A stretch of DNA of 11,867 bases from Caryophanales bacterium (GTDB taxonomy: Bacteria > Bacillota_I > Bacilli_A > RFN20 > CAG-826). The notes beneath the pieces are model-generated. The model saw only the letters and a list, made by a program, of their open reading frames with translations, did no database searches and had not been told where the DNA came from. Within the stretch, counting starts at the first letter, position 1. Each line of letters starts with the position of its first letter. The stretch covers positions 1-11,867 of the forward strand of contig JALEUF010000022.1 of assembly GCA_022781015.1 (NCBI GenBank), in the 5' to 3' direction. Position numbers and translations under genes: made by a program. Shown here one piece after another: positions 1 to 6,906 of the stretch.

Positions 1-228
1 GCCTTTTTAAAGGCTTATCTAAAGTGGAATGCCGTCTATAATAAAGATATCGAAGACCTTCTGATGCTCGAAAAACAGGGGAAGGCCTTCGTCATTGCTC
101 CATCCGAGCCGATTTCCATCTCCAAGACCGAGCACAATCCCAAGAAACTCGTTCCGATTTACGAGCAAGGGGTGGCCGATATGGAGAAACTTCTTCCGGA
201 TTTGAAGAGATTCCTCGCCCATGAATAA
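1..228 (+). CDS. Patatin-like phospholipase, C-terminal 75 residues (5' end outside window)
   Basis: This is the 3' end of an open frame that enters from the left edge and stops with TAA at 226-228. The visible residues resemble the C-terminal segment of YjjU/RssA-type patatin-like hydrolases: an AYLKWNAVYNKDIEDLLMLE stretch, then GKAFVIAPSEPISISKTEHN, then a helix ending in LKRFLAHE. In that family this part follows the Ser-Asp catalytic dyad, so the active site (GxSxG and DG[A/G]) is outside the window and activity cannot be judged. Family members are intracellular or membrane-associated lipid acyl hydrolases. The end overlaps the next gene by 8 bases. By my count the fragment is about 46% GC with many C-ending codons (GCC, ATC, CTC, TTC), clearly richer than the genes that follow. 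The family call rests on the tail only, so it is likely rather than certain. Confidence 0.72.
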   Translation, partial: AFLKAYLKWNAVYNKDIEDLLMLEKQGKAFVIAPSEPISISKTEHNPKKLVPIYEQGVADMEKLLPDLKRFLAHE

Positions 229-1240
229 GAACGATAAAAAAGAGCATAGAAGCAAAAAAGGATTGGTAAATCCTAATTCAATAAAAGAATTCAAGGTCTA
301 TAAGGAAACCGAATTAATGGAATTCCTTATTTTTAAGATGCCTTCTACCCCAAAAAAGACCATTAAAAGCATTTTGACACATCATCAAGTTGCAGTTGGA
401 GGTGTACCTGTATCTCAATATAACTATAAAATCTATCCTGAAGATGTAGTTACTGTTTCAAAAAATAGGATTGCTAAAAGAGATTCGTCTGGATTAAAAG
501 TCATTTATGAAGATGAAGATATCATTGCAATTGATAAACCCTCCTTTTTATTAACTACTGCGACTGAAAAGGAAAAAGGGCGTACTGCCTATAGGCTAGT
601 TTCATCCTATATGGAAGAAAAACATCAAGGACGTATATTCGTTGTTCATCGTTTGGATGAAGATACTTCAGGCGTATTGATATTTGCAAAAAGCTATGAA
701 GTTGCCAAAGCTCTTCAAAATAATTGGCAGGATATAGTAACTTGCAGGGCCTATTATGCAATAGTTGAGGGCCATATGGAAAAACAAGAAGCCACCCTTA
801 AGAATTATCTAACCCAAGATAGTTTTCAACTTATTAGAGTGACTAATGACAAGAAAAAAGGAAAACTTGCGATTACCGATTATAAAGTAGTAAAGGAAAA
901 CAGGCCTTATTCCCTTTTAGATGTTCATTTGTCTAGTGGCAGGAAGAACCAAATCAGGGTACAGCTAGGTCATATTGGTCATTATGTAATTGGTGATGAC
1001 AAATATGGTGAACCTGCGGATCCTATAAAGCGATTAGGACTGCATGCTTATCAATTAACATTTACAAATCCTCTTTCTGGAAAGAAATATGATTTAAAAA
1101 GCGATATGCCGGCCTCCTTCAAGCAATTGATATTTAAACAGAAACAGACAAGTGTCAAAAAAGAAGAAAAAGTTATTTATAGAGATAGCAGGGCTATGAC
1201 TAAAATAAAAAAAGGACGTAGAAAGGAGAGGCGCCTATGA
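221..1240 (+). CDS. RluA-family pseudouridine synthase (23S rRNA/tRNA uridine isomerase)
   Basis: The 339-residue protein should convert specific uridines in structured RNA to pseudouridine in the cytoplasm. An S4-like RNA-binding region spans roughly residues 30-80 (TPKKTIKSILTHHQVAVGG). The catalytic domain follows, with the family motif HRLDEDTSG at 143-151, where D146 is the expected nucleophile, then RKNQIRVQLGHIGHYVIGD at 241-259 and LHAYQLTFTNP at 274-284. Length matches RluA/RluD/YlyB relatives, except for an extra basic tail (about 306-339, ending KKGRRKERRL) that could add RNA contacts. The target site cannot be named from sequence. The ATG at 221 lies inside the end of the patatin gene (8-base overlap) and has only a weak purine stretch (GAAGAGA, 204-210) upstream. 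It is the first ATG of the frame and keeps the full S4 region. The stop overlaps the next start (ATGA). Confidence 0.93.
   Translation: MNKNDKKEHRSKKGLVNPNSIKEFKVYKETELMEFLIFKMPSTPKKTIKSILTHHQVAVGGVPVSQYNYKIYPEDVVTVSKNRIAKRDSSGLKVIYEDEDIIAIDKPSFLLTTATEKEKGRTAYRLVSSYMEEKHQGRIFVVHRLDEDTSGVLIFAKSYEVAKALQNNWQDIVTCRAYYAIVEGHMEKQEATLKNYLTQDSFQLIRVTNDKKKGKLAITDYKVVKENRPYSLLDVHLSSGRKNQIRVQLGHIGHYVIGDDKYGEPADPIKRLGLHAYQLTFTNPLSGKKYDLKSDMPASFKQLIFKQKQTSVKKEEKVIYRDSRAMTKIKKGRRKERRL
1222..1228 (+). promoter_or_regulatory. Ribosome binding site for the DUF1538 gene
   Basis: AAAGGAG lies within the last codons of the pseudouridine synthase gene. It is 8 bases before the ATG at 1237 and 11 before the second in-frame ATG at 1240. 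Spacing favours 1237, but either could serve; the products differ by one methionine. Confidence 0.7.
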
Positions 1241-2817
1241 TGAAATTAAGTTACTGGTGGTCAAAATTCAAAGAAGCCATTATTTCAACTTTGCCTATCG
1301 CGGTTGTTATTATCGTTTTCTTTCTTGTCGAACGTTTTGCCTTGCCTAATGGAACTTTCGATGAGAAATATTTAATTACCAATACTGATATTTATACTTT
1401 CTTGATAGCTGTATTGATGATTATTATCGGTATGGGCTTATTTAATTTAGGCACCGAACAATCAATGACTGAAATTGGTCAGATAATCGGTGGCTCCTTG
1501 GTTAAGAAAAGAAATTTCTTCTTTGTAATTGCCATGACATTTATCCTTGGTGTCTTAGTTACTATTGCTGAACCTGATTTAACTGTTTTATCTAGCCAAA
1601 TTGGTATTGATGAACAAATCATTGTTTGGACAATCGGTATTGGGGTTGGGGTATTCTTAGTCATCGGTATGTTTAGGGTATTCTTCTCTTTGAATCTAAA
1701 TGTAATGTTTATATCTTTCTATGGATTGGTATTCATGCTTCTATATATTGTCGATCCTAGATTTATACCAATTTGTTTCGATTCAGGTGGAGTTACTACT
1801 GGTCCTGTAACTGTTCCGTTCTTGCTTGGATTTGGCTTAGGTATGGCGGCTAGCCATGGCGCTAAATCGGCTGAAGATTCATTTGGTTTAACTGCTTTAT
1901 GTTCAATCGGGCCTATATTATTTGTCGTAATAATTGCTTCAATAATGAAGGCAACTGGACAAGAATTGCCTTCAATTAGCGATTATAAGGATCCTTTAGC
2001 AGGATTAGAGCCTGATTTAGCAAAGAACTTCGGGAATTCTTTATTAGACTGTCTCAAGAGTGTAGCTATATCAGTACTTCCTATTTTGGGGTTCTTCATT
2101 GTCTATGAATTGCTTTTTATTAAGCTTCCATGGAAGACTGTTGCCCGTATCATTATCGGTATGGTTATTGTCTATATCGGCTTAGTCTTATTCCTAGCAG
2201 CGGTTGAGGCCGGATTCATGCCTATTGCATCTAAGGTAGGACAAACATTGGGGTCATCTCCGTCATTCTTGCCTTATGCTCTTCTTTTGGCAGCTTTATT
2301 TGGTTTATTTGGTGTTTTGGCAGAACCTGCCGTACACGTCTTAGTTCAACAAGTACAGGATATAAGCGAAGGCGTGATTAAAAAGACTACAATGCTTATT
2401 GTCTTATCGCTTTCGATTGGAACTGCTGTCTGCTTACAGGTAATTCGTGCCTATTTCCAATTTGATATCATGTATTACCTAATTCCGGGTTATATTGTTG
2501 CTTTTGTGCTCTCATTTATGGTTCCAAAGATTTATACCGCAATGGCTTTTGATTCCGGCGGAGTTGCTTCTGGGCCTATGACTTCTACATTTATTCTTCC
2601 TTTCTGTATTGGTTTTGCCTTTGCTAGGGGAGAAGATGTCTATTTATATGGATTTGGTCTAGTAGCGATGGTCGCTATGATGCCTTTGATTGTCCTTCAA
2701 GGATTAGGCTTATATAGCAAGATCAAAACCAATGTCCTATATAAGAAGACTAGAAAACGCCTAGTTGAAGAAAACGATGATCAAATCATCCACTTTGTTG
2801 ACGAGGAGGTAGCCTAA
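1237..2817 (+). CDS. DUF1538 (UmpAB-type) polytopic membrane protein, putative P-II-linked transporter
   Basis: This 526-residue integral membrane protein is built from two homologous halves. The first half has FKEAIISTLPIAVV (11-24), AEPDLTVLSSQI (111-122) and FDSGGVTTGPVTVPF (181-195). The second repeats them as LKSVAISVLPILGF (273-286), AEPAVHVLVQQV (362-373) and FDSGGVASGPMTSTF (438-452). About a dozen hydrophobic segments surround these motifs, and a short charged cytoplasmic-type tail (501-526) ends the chain. This matches DUF1538; from memory, a two-gene DUF1538 pair (UmpAB) has been reported as a cation/proton antiporter, but the substrate here is unknown. The repeated acidic residues E112/D114/D182 and E363/D439 inside or beside membrane segments are plausible ion-binding sites (inference). 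The two P-II-like genes follow with a 1-base overlap, suggesting that they sense a metabolite and gate this protein. The start overlaps the preceding stop (ATGA). Confidence 0.85.
   Translation: MMKLSYWWSKFKEAIISTLPIAVVIIVFFLVERFALPNGTFDEKYLITNTDIYTFLIAVLMIIIGMGLFNLGTEQSMTEIGQIIGGSLVKKRNFFFVIAMTFILGVLVTIAEPDLTVLSSQIGIDEQIIVWTIGIGVGVFLVIGMFRVFFSLNLNVMFISFYGLVFMLLYIVDPRFIPICFDSGGVTTGPVTVPFLLGFGLGMAASHGAKSAEDSFGLTALCSIGPILFVVIIASIMKATGQELPSISDYKDPLAGLEPDLAKNFGNSLLDCLKSVAISVLPILGFFIVYELLFIKLPWKTVARIIIGMVIVYIGLVLFLAAVEAGFMPIASKVGQTLGSSPSFLPYALLLAALFGLFGVLAEPAVHVLVQQVQDISEGVIKKTTMLIVLSLSIGTAVCLQVIRAYFQFDIMYYLIPGYIVAFVLSFMVPKIYTAMAFDSGGVASGPMTSTFILPFCIGFAFARGEDVYLYGFGLVAMVAMMPLIVLQGLGLYSKIKTNVLYKKTRKRLVEENDDQIIHFVDEEVA
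2804..2810 (+). promoter_or_regulatory. Strong ribosome binding site for the first P-II-like gene
   Basis: AGGAGGT, a near-perfect anti-16S match, sits in the last codons of the DUF1538 gene with 6 bases before the ATG at 2817. It fixes that start at the TAATG stop/start junction and suggests high translation of the small protein. Confidence 0.8.
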
Positions 2818-3299
2818 TGGGAAAAGAATTTATTCCTTATGAAGAAAATCATAAATTGCATCGACTACTTTTTGTAACAGTCGTCGTTAGGGATGGACAA
2901 AGAGATGCGATTAGTGAAATCTTATTCAATAATGAAGCATTTATATGCACTTGCTTCCATGGAAGAGGAACTGCCACTAGCGCAATGATTGAAGTCATGG
3001 GTATAGGTGAACTTAAGAAAGATGTAATTATATCTATTGTAAAAGAAGATAGGTGGCCTATATTAAAATCTGAACTGGAAGCTAGGTTTGGCATATCTGC
3101 CCTTTCTAAAGGCATTGCCTATTGTTGTCCGATTGATTCGGTTTTGGGTGTTTCCATCTACAAGATGCTATCGAATACCCAATTCCAGGAAAAGGCTTCA
3201 TTAAAAGAAAGAATAGAATCAAAAATCGAATCCAAGAAGGAAAAGATTGAATTAAGGAAAGAACAAAAAGAAAAGGAGAAAGAAAACAATGGAAACTAA
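2817..3299 (+). CDS. P-II-like regulatory protein with long charged C-terminal helix
   Basis: The 160-residue protein has a ferredoxin-like P-II core at about residues 14-117. Strand one (LHRLLFVTVVVRDG) is followed by a helix, then FHGRGTATSAMIEVMGIGEL in the T-loop region, DVIISIVKED, a second helix, and GIAYCCPIDSVLGV. The GRGT and GIAY..P.D.V.G pattern lines up with ARGT and GIAF..P.KDVVGI of the next gene, so the two are paralogues. P-II proteins are trimeric cytoplasmic sensors that bind ATP/ADP and effectors and act by docking on transporters or enzymes. No GlnB-type Tyr51 T-loop is present. After the core, about residues 123-160 are a Lys/Glu-rich stretch predicted by eye to be helical or coiled coil, unusual for a P-II protein. 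The start overlaps the DUF1538 stop by one base, which supports a shared function. The ligand and partner are not known. Confidence 0.78.
   Translation: MGKEFIPYEENHKLHRLLFVTVVVRDGQRDAISEILFNNEAFICTCFHGRGTATSAMIEVMGIGELKKDVIISIVKEDRWPILKSELEARFGISALSKGIAYCCPIDSVLGVSIYKMLSNTQFQEKASLKERIESKIESKKEKIELRKEQKEKEKENNGN
3273..3278 (+). promoter_or_regulatory. Ribosome binding site for the second P-II-like gene
   Basis: AAGGAG lies in the Lys/Glu codons of the preceding gene, 10 bases before the ATG at 3289. It supports a start that overlaps the upstream gene by 11 bases. Confidence 0.6.
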
Positions 3300-3621
3300 C
3301 CATGAATTGATTATTTGTATTGTTAACCACGGCTTCACTGATTTGGTAATGTCTGCTGCTAGAGATGCCGGTGCTAGAGGTGGAACAGTATTCAACGCTA
3401 GAGGAACAGGCAACAAAGATATGGAAAAACTTTTCGGCGTTGTCATTACCCCTGAAAAAGAAGTAGTTCTTATCTTAGTAGAATCCTCAATTAGAGACGC
3501 CGTCATGCTCTCTGTTAATAAAGGGGCTGGCATGAATACAAAAGGACAAGGCATTGCCTTCAGTATTCCTGTCAAAGACGTTGTTGGAATTGGGGAAGAG
3601 AAGAAAAAGGAAGAAGAATAA
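3289..3621 (+). CDS. P-II family regulator (GlnB-like, non-canonical T-loop)
   Basis: This 110-residue protein has the standard small P-II length. Visible elements are HELIICIVNHGFTDLVMSAA (strand 1 and helix 1, 5-24), RDAGARGGTVFNARGTG (25-41), EKEVVLILVES (56-66), the helix IRDAVMLSVNKGAGMNTKGQ (68-87) and GIAFSIPVKDVVGI (88-101). The region corresponding to the T-loop (about 38-57) is short, and the whole protein has no tyrosine, so control by uridylylation as in enteric GlnB/GlnK is impossible. The canonical TGxxGDGKIF nucleotide loop is also changed (KGAGMNTKGQGIAF). The protein ends in a charged EEKKKEEE tail. It belongs with the P-II-like genes often found beside transporter genes. Here it follows its own paralogue and a DUF1538 membrane protein, so the likely role is metabolite-dependent control of that protein, possibly as a heterotrimer with its neighbour (inference). 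Confidence 0.87.
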   Translation: METNHELIICIVNHGFTDLVMSAARDAGARGGTVFNARGTGNKDMEKLFGVVITPEKEVVLILVESSIRDAVMLSVNKGAGMNTKGQGIAFSIPVKDVVGIGEEKKKEEE

Positions 3622-3626
3622 AATAT

Positions 3627-6600
3627 ATGGCTTCAAGCCTTTCTTCATATAGACGAAATAATTTTGATATCAAAGCTTTTCTAAAAGAGAAACTTTCGTT
3701 TTTGTTTAACCCATGGAGTGATTTTTATTATGGAGTTGCTCTTGTTTTAATCGGTTTTGCTTGGTGTGCGTATGGGTTAATCGAAAACCAATTTACTAGT
3801 GCTTTTAACTGGGACTATTCCCATCAATATTTACCGTTTTCCTATGATTTTGCCCTGAGTTGGAGAACGTTTTTCAAAACCGGGCAATTCCCTTTATATG
3901 ATCCTTATTTATTCTTGGGCGGAGATAATATTGGTTCAAATACATATTATGGGTTATTCGATCCTTTTGTTATCGTAATGTCGTTTTTCCCGTTATCTTG
4001 GATACCAGCCTTATATGCTTTATCAACGATTATAAAGCTAACAATGACTGCTTTTTTTGCTAAAGCATATCTAACCTATATGGGCATAGAAAAGAATACT
4101 GCTAGGTTTGGTGCCTTATCTATTGCGTTTTCAGGTTATCTAAATTTCATGGTAGGATTCCCTACTTTTGTCTCTGCGATAACTTATCTACCTCTAGTTT
4201 TATTAGGAATAGAAAAGACAATTAAAGAAGGAAAGATTGGCAATCTAGTTATTGGAATTTTCCTTATTGAATTATCTTGCTTCTTATTGCTTGTTCCTAC
4301 CTGTATTTTTGGTGTGATGTATGCTTTATGGCGTTACTTTACTACTGTTAGACAAAGAAATATTAAAGATAATGGCAGGGGAATAATTTTAGGAATATCT
4401 GCTTTTGCTTTAGGATTAATGTTAGGGGCATGGGCCTTGCTTCCTTCATATAGGCAATCAAGCTTATCAGGAAGAACTTCTTCAATTGGACAGGCTTATT
4501 TTAATTCGTTAAAAGGCTCATTTAATGATAGGCAATATTATAGGTTCTTCTCATTACTATTTGAGCAAGTTGGGGATAATCCAGGTAGGCAATTAATGGG
4601 ATTGATATCATTTTTCTTCCCAACTGGCGGATTCCAAACATTGCCTTTAGTAATTGCTAAAAACGGTATCTATGATGCTTGGACTGCTTCCTTATTTTGC
4701 TACACGCCCTTCATATTTTTGTTTTTTGCTTCTTTTATAATGTCTATTAAGGAAAAACGAATTTACCATATATTAGCTATATGCGGTTGCCTTTTCCTTG
4801 TATTTACAACATTTGCCTATTATTTCTTTTTTGGCTTTAGTGGGAATGGATATGGAAGATGGTTTTTCATTCTTGTTCCTCTTATTGTTTATTATGGTTG
4901 CAGGGCTTTTGATAAAAGAAAGGAATATTCCCCTTATATTTATTTAGCAGGGTCTGCCTTAGCTTTTTTAGGTACGATCCTTTCTTATTTTTCTATATTT
5001 TGGTTATTAGAAGGAAAGAAATTTAGCGTTATCAACGGGATGACTTATTTTAAGAACTCCTATTTGATGCCAAATGAAAATTATGATGATTTATTTAGGC
5101 AATGGTATTTATATTACCAATTGATTTTGATTGGTGTTGAAACCTTATTGCTGCTTTTGTTCCAAAAGAAAAAATACCTACCCCATATATTCTTTGTCTG
5201 TATAGCTGCCGAAGCCATTGTAATGGGAAATAGCGGTTATATGTATAATGGATTATGGTCAATTAAGAATACCTATATGGGTGGAGAAGTATCTTTGGCC
5301 AATAATAGAGAGATGGCTAAGCGAATCAGGGACAATGAGAACTCATTTTATAGAGCATATGTTGATGATAGTGGCGGAAGTGAGAACTATCAATTTGCTA
5401 TAGGGCTACCTGAATCTAGCGGTTTCCATTCCCTTCTTAATTTCGAAGTAAATGATTTTGCAGTCATGAATGGCCTTAAATATTCTTCTTCAACTAGGAA
5501 GACATATGATGATCAAAGCTTTGTCGATACTGGATGGAGTGGCAATTATAGATCTAAAAAATGGGGAGTAGACTCGGCTTTAGGATTTAGATATTACATT
5601 GTCTCAACTCCAATAAACGGCTGGATAGGGGAAAATGTTCCTTTTGGGACAGAAGAAATTGAAGAATATTCAGTAGATAGAAATAAATATAGGGTATTTA
5701 GAGTCAGCGAGGATTATTTACCTTCTTTAGGACATGCGATTGATAAAGATTTGGTTTATGAATTGAAAGTTGAGAAAGAATTCCAGCAAACTAATTTCTA
5801 TGGCAATGGTGGGGATAATTTCTTTAGATATTACGATATATCCCAAATTGAGCAAAACGGGGCCATATTTAATGAGGGAGAAGTTCCTGAAGGAATTAAT
5901 ATCAGGAACGACTTAGATTGGACTGCTTCAAATATGAAGAACAAATATGGATCAATCTATTATTCTTATTATAGTGGTTTGAAATTTGAAAATTATGTTG
6001 GCAATGAAGGGGATGGAATTTATCCTTCTAGCAACTCAAGTTATAAAAACGAGGGAGTTAATTATTTCTTTTCTAATAATCAATCTGTTACTAGCTTTGT
6101 CAATAATAGCGAGATAGTCGCCGGAAAAGATCATCTTGTCATTTCTAAAAATTCGACTTCAGATCCATATTTCAATTCAAGTTATGAAGGGGCCTATATC
6201 GAATTCAAGTATTATAACTCCTCCTATAGTTCTTCTTCTCAGGCTAGCTTCTTTGATTTTATGCCTCAAATCATGGTCTTTGGAGATAAACTTGATTCTC
6301 AAGGAAATGTAATTGAGAACCAGCTTCTTTCTTATGAATATAAGGGAATGAAAAATATCGCTTCTACCGATAAAAACCACTCCGATAAATCTACGATTGG
6401 GTTATATGCAAAAGGAGGCAAGGTAAAGAATATTGTCCTTTATTGGCCTAAATACGGGAACTCGAGCACCCATAAACATAAAGTATCTACATCTACTATA
6501 AAGATGCTTGTAGAAGACTATTCGATTGTTAACGAAAAGGTAACTAAATTACGTAATGGGTCGCTTAAAAACGTAAAATACAACGTTAATTTCTATACTT

Positions 6601-6905
6601 TTGATACTTCTTATACATCTGATACGGTTGTATCCACTCAGCTTGCTTATGATTTGGGATGGAAAGTAAAAGTCAAAAAAGAAGATGGGTCTACTTTGAA
6701 TTGTAAGACTTATAAGCTTAATGGTGGCCTATTAGGATTTGATGCACCTAGCGGTAATAATTCCTATGTTCTTGAATTTGATACTGTATATCTAAAAGAA
6801 GGCGGGTATATGGGCCTAGCTTCTTTGATGATATTTAGCGGTTATCTATATTATATGGATAATAAAAAGAAGAAGAGCAGGCTAGGCTTTTCTCTTCTTC
6901 CCTAA
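3627..6905 (+). CDS. YfhO-family polytopic membrane protein, putative GT-C-type glycosyltransferase
   Basis: This 1092-residue protein has a membrane block at about 34-535 (some 12-13 hydrophobic segments), a large hydrophilic region at about 545-1055, and one last membrane segment at about 1060-1077 with a KKKK stop. After the first segment the loop NWDYSHQYLPF (61-71) is the acidic HQY-type motif typical of YfhO proteins, and GRWFFILVP (410-418) lies in a later segment. Known YfhO-type proteins in Bacillus and Listeria help add sugars to teichoic acids, using a lipid-linked sugar on the outer membrane face. By analogy this one may glycosylate a surface polymer or protein, but the substrate is not evident. 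The extracellular part is rich in Ser, Asn and Tyr, with NSSY three times (803-806, 850-853, 864-867). It starts 5 bases after the P-II stop; AAGGAAG (3607-3613) is a distant ribosome site. A functional link to the P-II/DUF1538 genes is not established. Confidence 0.85.
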   Translation: MASSLSSYRRNNFDIKAFLKEKLSFLFNPWSDFYYGVALVLIGFAWCAYGLIENQFTSAFNWDYSHQYLPFSYDFALSWRTFFKTGQFPLYDPYLFLGGDNIGSNTYYGLFDPFVIVMSFFPLSWIPALYALSTIIKLTMTAFFAKAYLTYMGIEKNTARFGALSIAFSGYLNFMVGFPTFVSAITYLPLVLLGIEKTIKEGKIGNLVIGIFLIELSCFLLLVPTCIFGVMYALWRYFTTVRQRNIKDNGRGIILGISAFALGLMLGAWALLPSYRQSSLSGRTSSIGQAYFNSLKGSFNDRQYYRFFSLLFEQVGDNPGRQLMGLISFFFPTGGFQTLPLVIAKNGIYDAWTASLFCYTPFIFLFFASFIMSIKEKRIYHILAICGCLFLVFTTFAYYFFFGFSGNGYGRWFFILVPLIVYYGCRAFDKRKEYSPYIYLAGSALAFLGTILSYFSIFWLLEGKKFSVINGMTYFKNSYLMPNENYDDLFRQWYLYYQLILIGVETLLLLLFQKKKYLPHIFFVCIAAEAIVMGNSGYMYNGLWSIKNTYMGGEVSLANNREMAKRIRDNENSFYRAYVDDSGGSENYQFAIGLPESSGFHSLLNFEVNDFAVMNGLKYSSSTRKTYDDQSFVDTGWSGNYRSKKWGVDSALGFRYYIVSTPINGWIGENVPFGTEEIEEYSVDRNKYRVFRVSEDYLPSLGHAIDKDLVYELKVEKEFQQTNFYGNGGDNFFRYYDISQIEQNGAIFNEGEVPEGINIRNDLDWTASNMKNKYGSIYYSYYSGLKFENYVGNEGDGIYPSSNSSYKNEGVNYFFSNNQSVTSFVNNSEIVAGKDHLVISKNSTSDPYFNSSYEGAYIEFKYYNSSYSSSSQASFFDFMPQIMVFGDKLDSQGNVIENQLLSYEYKGMKNIASTDKNHSDKSTIGLYAKGGKVKNIVLYWPKYGNSSTHKHKVSTSTIKMLVEDYSIVNEKVTKLRNGSLKNVKYNVNFYTFDTSYTSDTVVSTQLAYDLGWKVKVKKEDGSTLNCKTYKLNGGLLGFDAPSGNNSYVLEFDTVYLKEGGYMGLASLMIFSGYLYYMDNKKKKSRLGFSLLP
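6861..6900 (-). terminator. Intrinsic terminator of the dnaX-rsmI operon, inside the YfhO gene end
   Basis: Read on the minus strand after the rsmI stop, GAAGAAGAG (6900-6892) pairs with CTCTTCTTC (6877-6869) as a perfect 9-bp stem around a 14-base loop. TTTTTATT (6868-6861) follows directly, the usual layout of a Rho-independent terminator. The stem is only moderately GC-rich and the loop is long, so strength is uncertain. On the plus strand the same stem is followed by CCTAATTTATTTT, a poorer U-tract, so it may work weakly in both directions. The arms encode part of the YfhO C-terminus. Confidence 0.55.
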
Positions 6906-6906
6906 T

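Noticed and set aside
1..14. Perfect short inverted repeat (GCCTTT, 2-base spacer, AAAGGC) at the left edge.
   Set aside because: It is only 6 bp, has a 2-base loop, lies inside the patatin coding frame and has no T-run after it; chance is the simplest reading.
1207..1213. Run of seven A in frame as A AAA AAA near the end of the pseudouridine synthase gene, a possible -1 slippery site.
   Set aside because: A slip would reach a TAG within three codons and only shorten the basic tail; no stimulatory structure is evident, and such runs are common in AT-rich genes.
3252..3575. A 107-codon minus-strand open frame opposite the second P-II-like gene.
   Set aside because: It is antisense to a clear P-II family gene, has no recognisable motif, and is expected by chance opposite Lys/Glu-rich coding.
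2817..3621. Possibility that one of the two P-II-like genes is DarA (c-di-AMP receptor) moved from the tmk-holB site.
   Set aside because: Neither protein shows the DarA motifs I know (TGGFL near the first loop, GGATVFVLPV near the C-terminus); both instead share ARGT/GRGT and GIAF/GIAY patterns of the transporter-linked P-II group.
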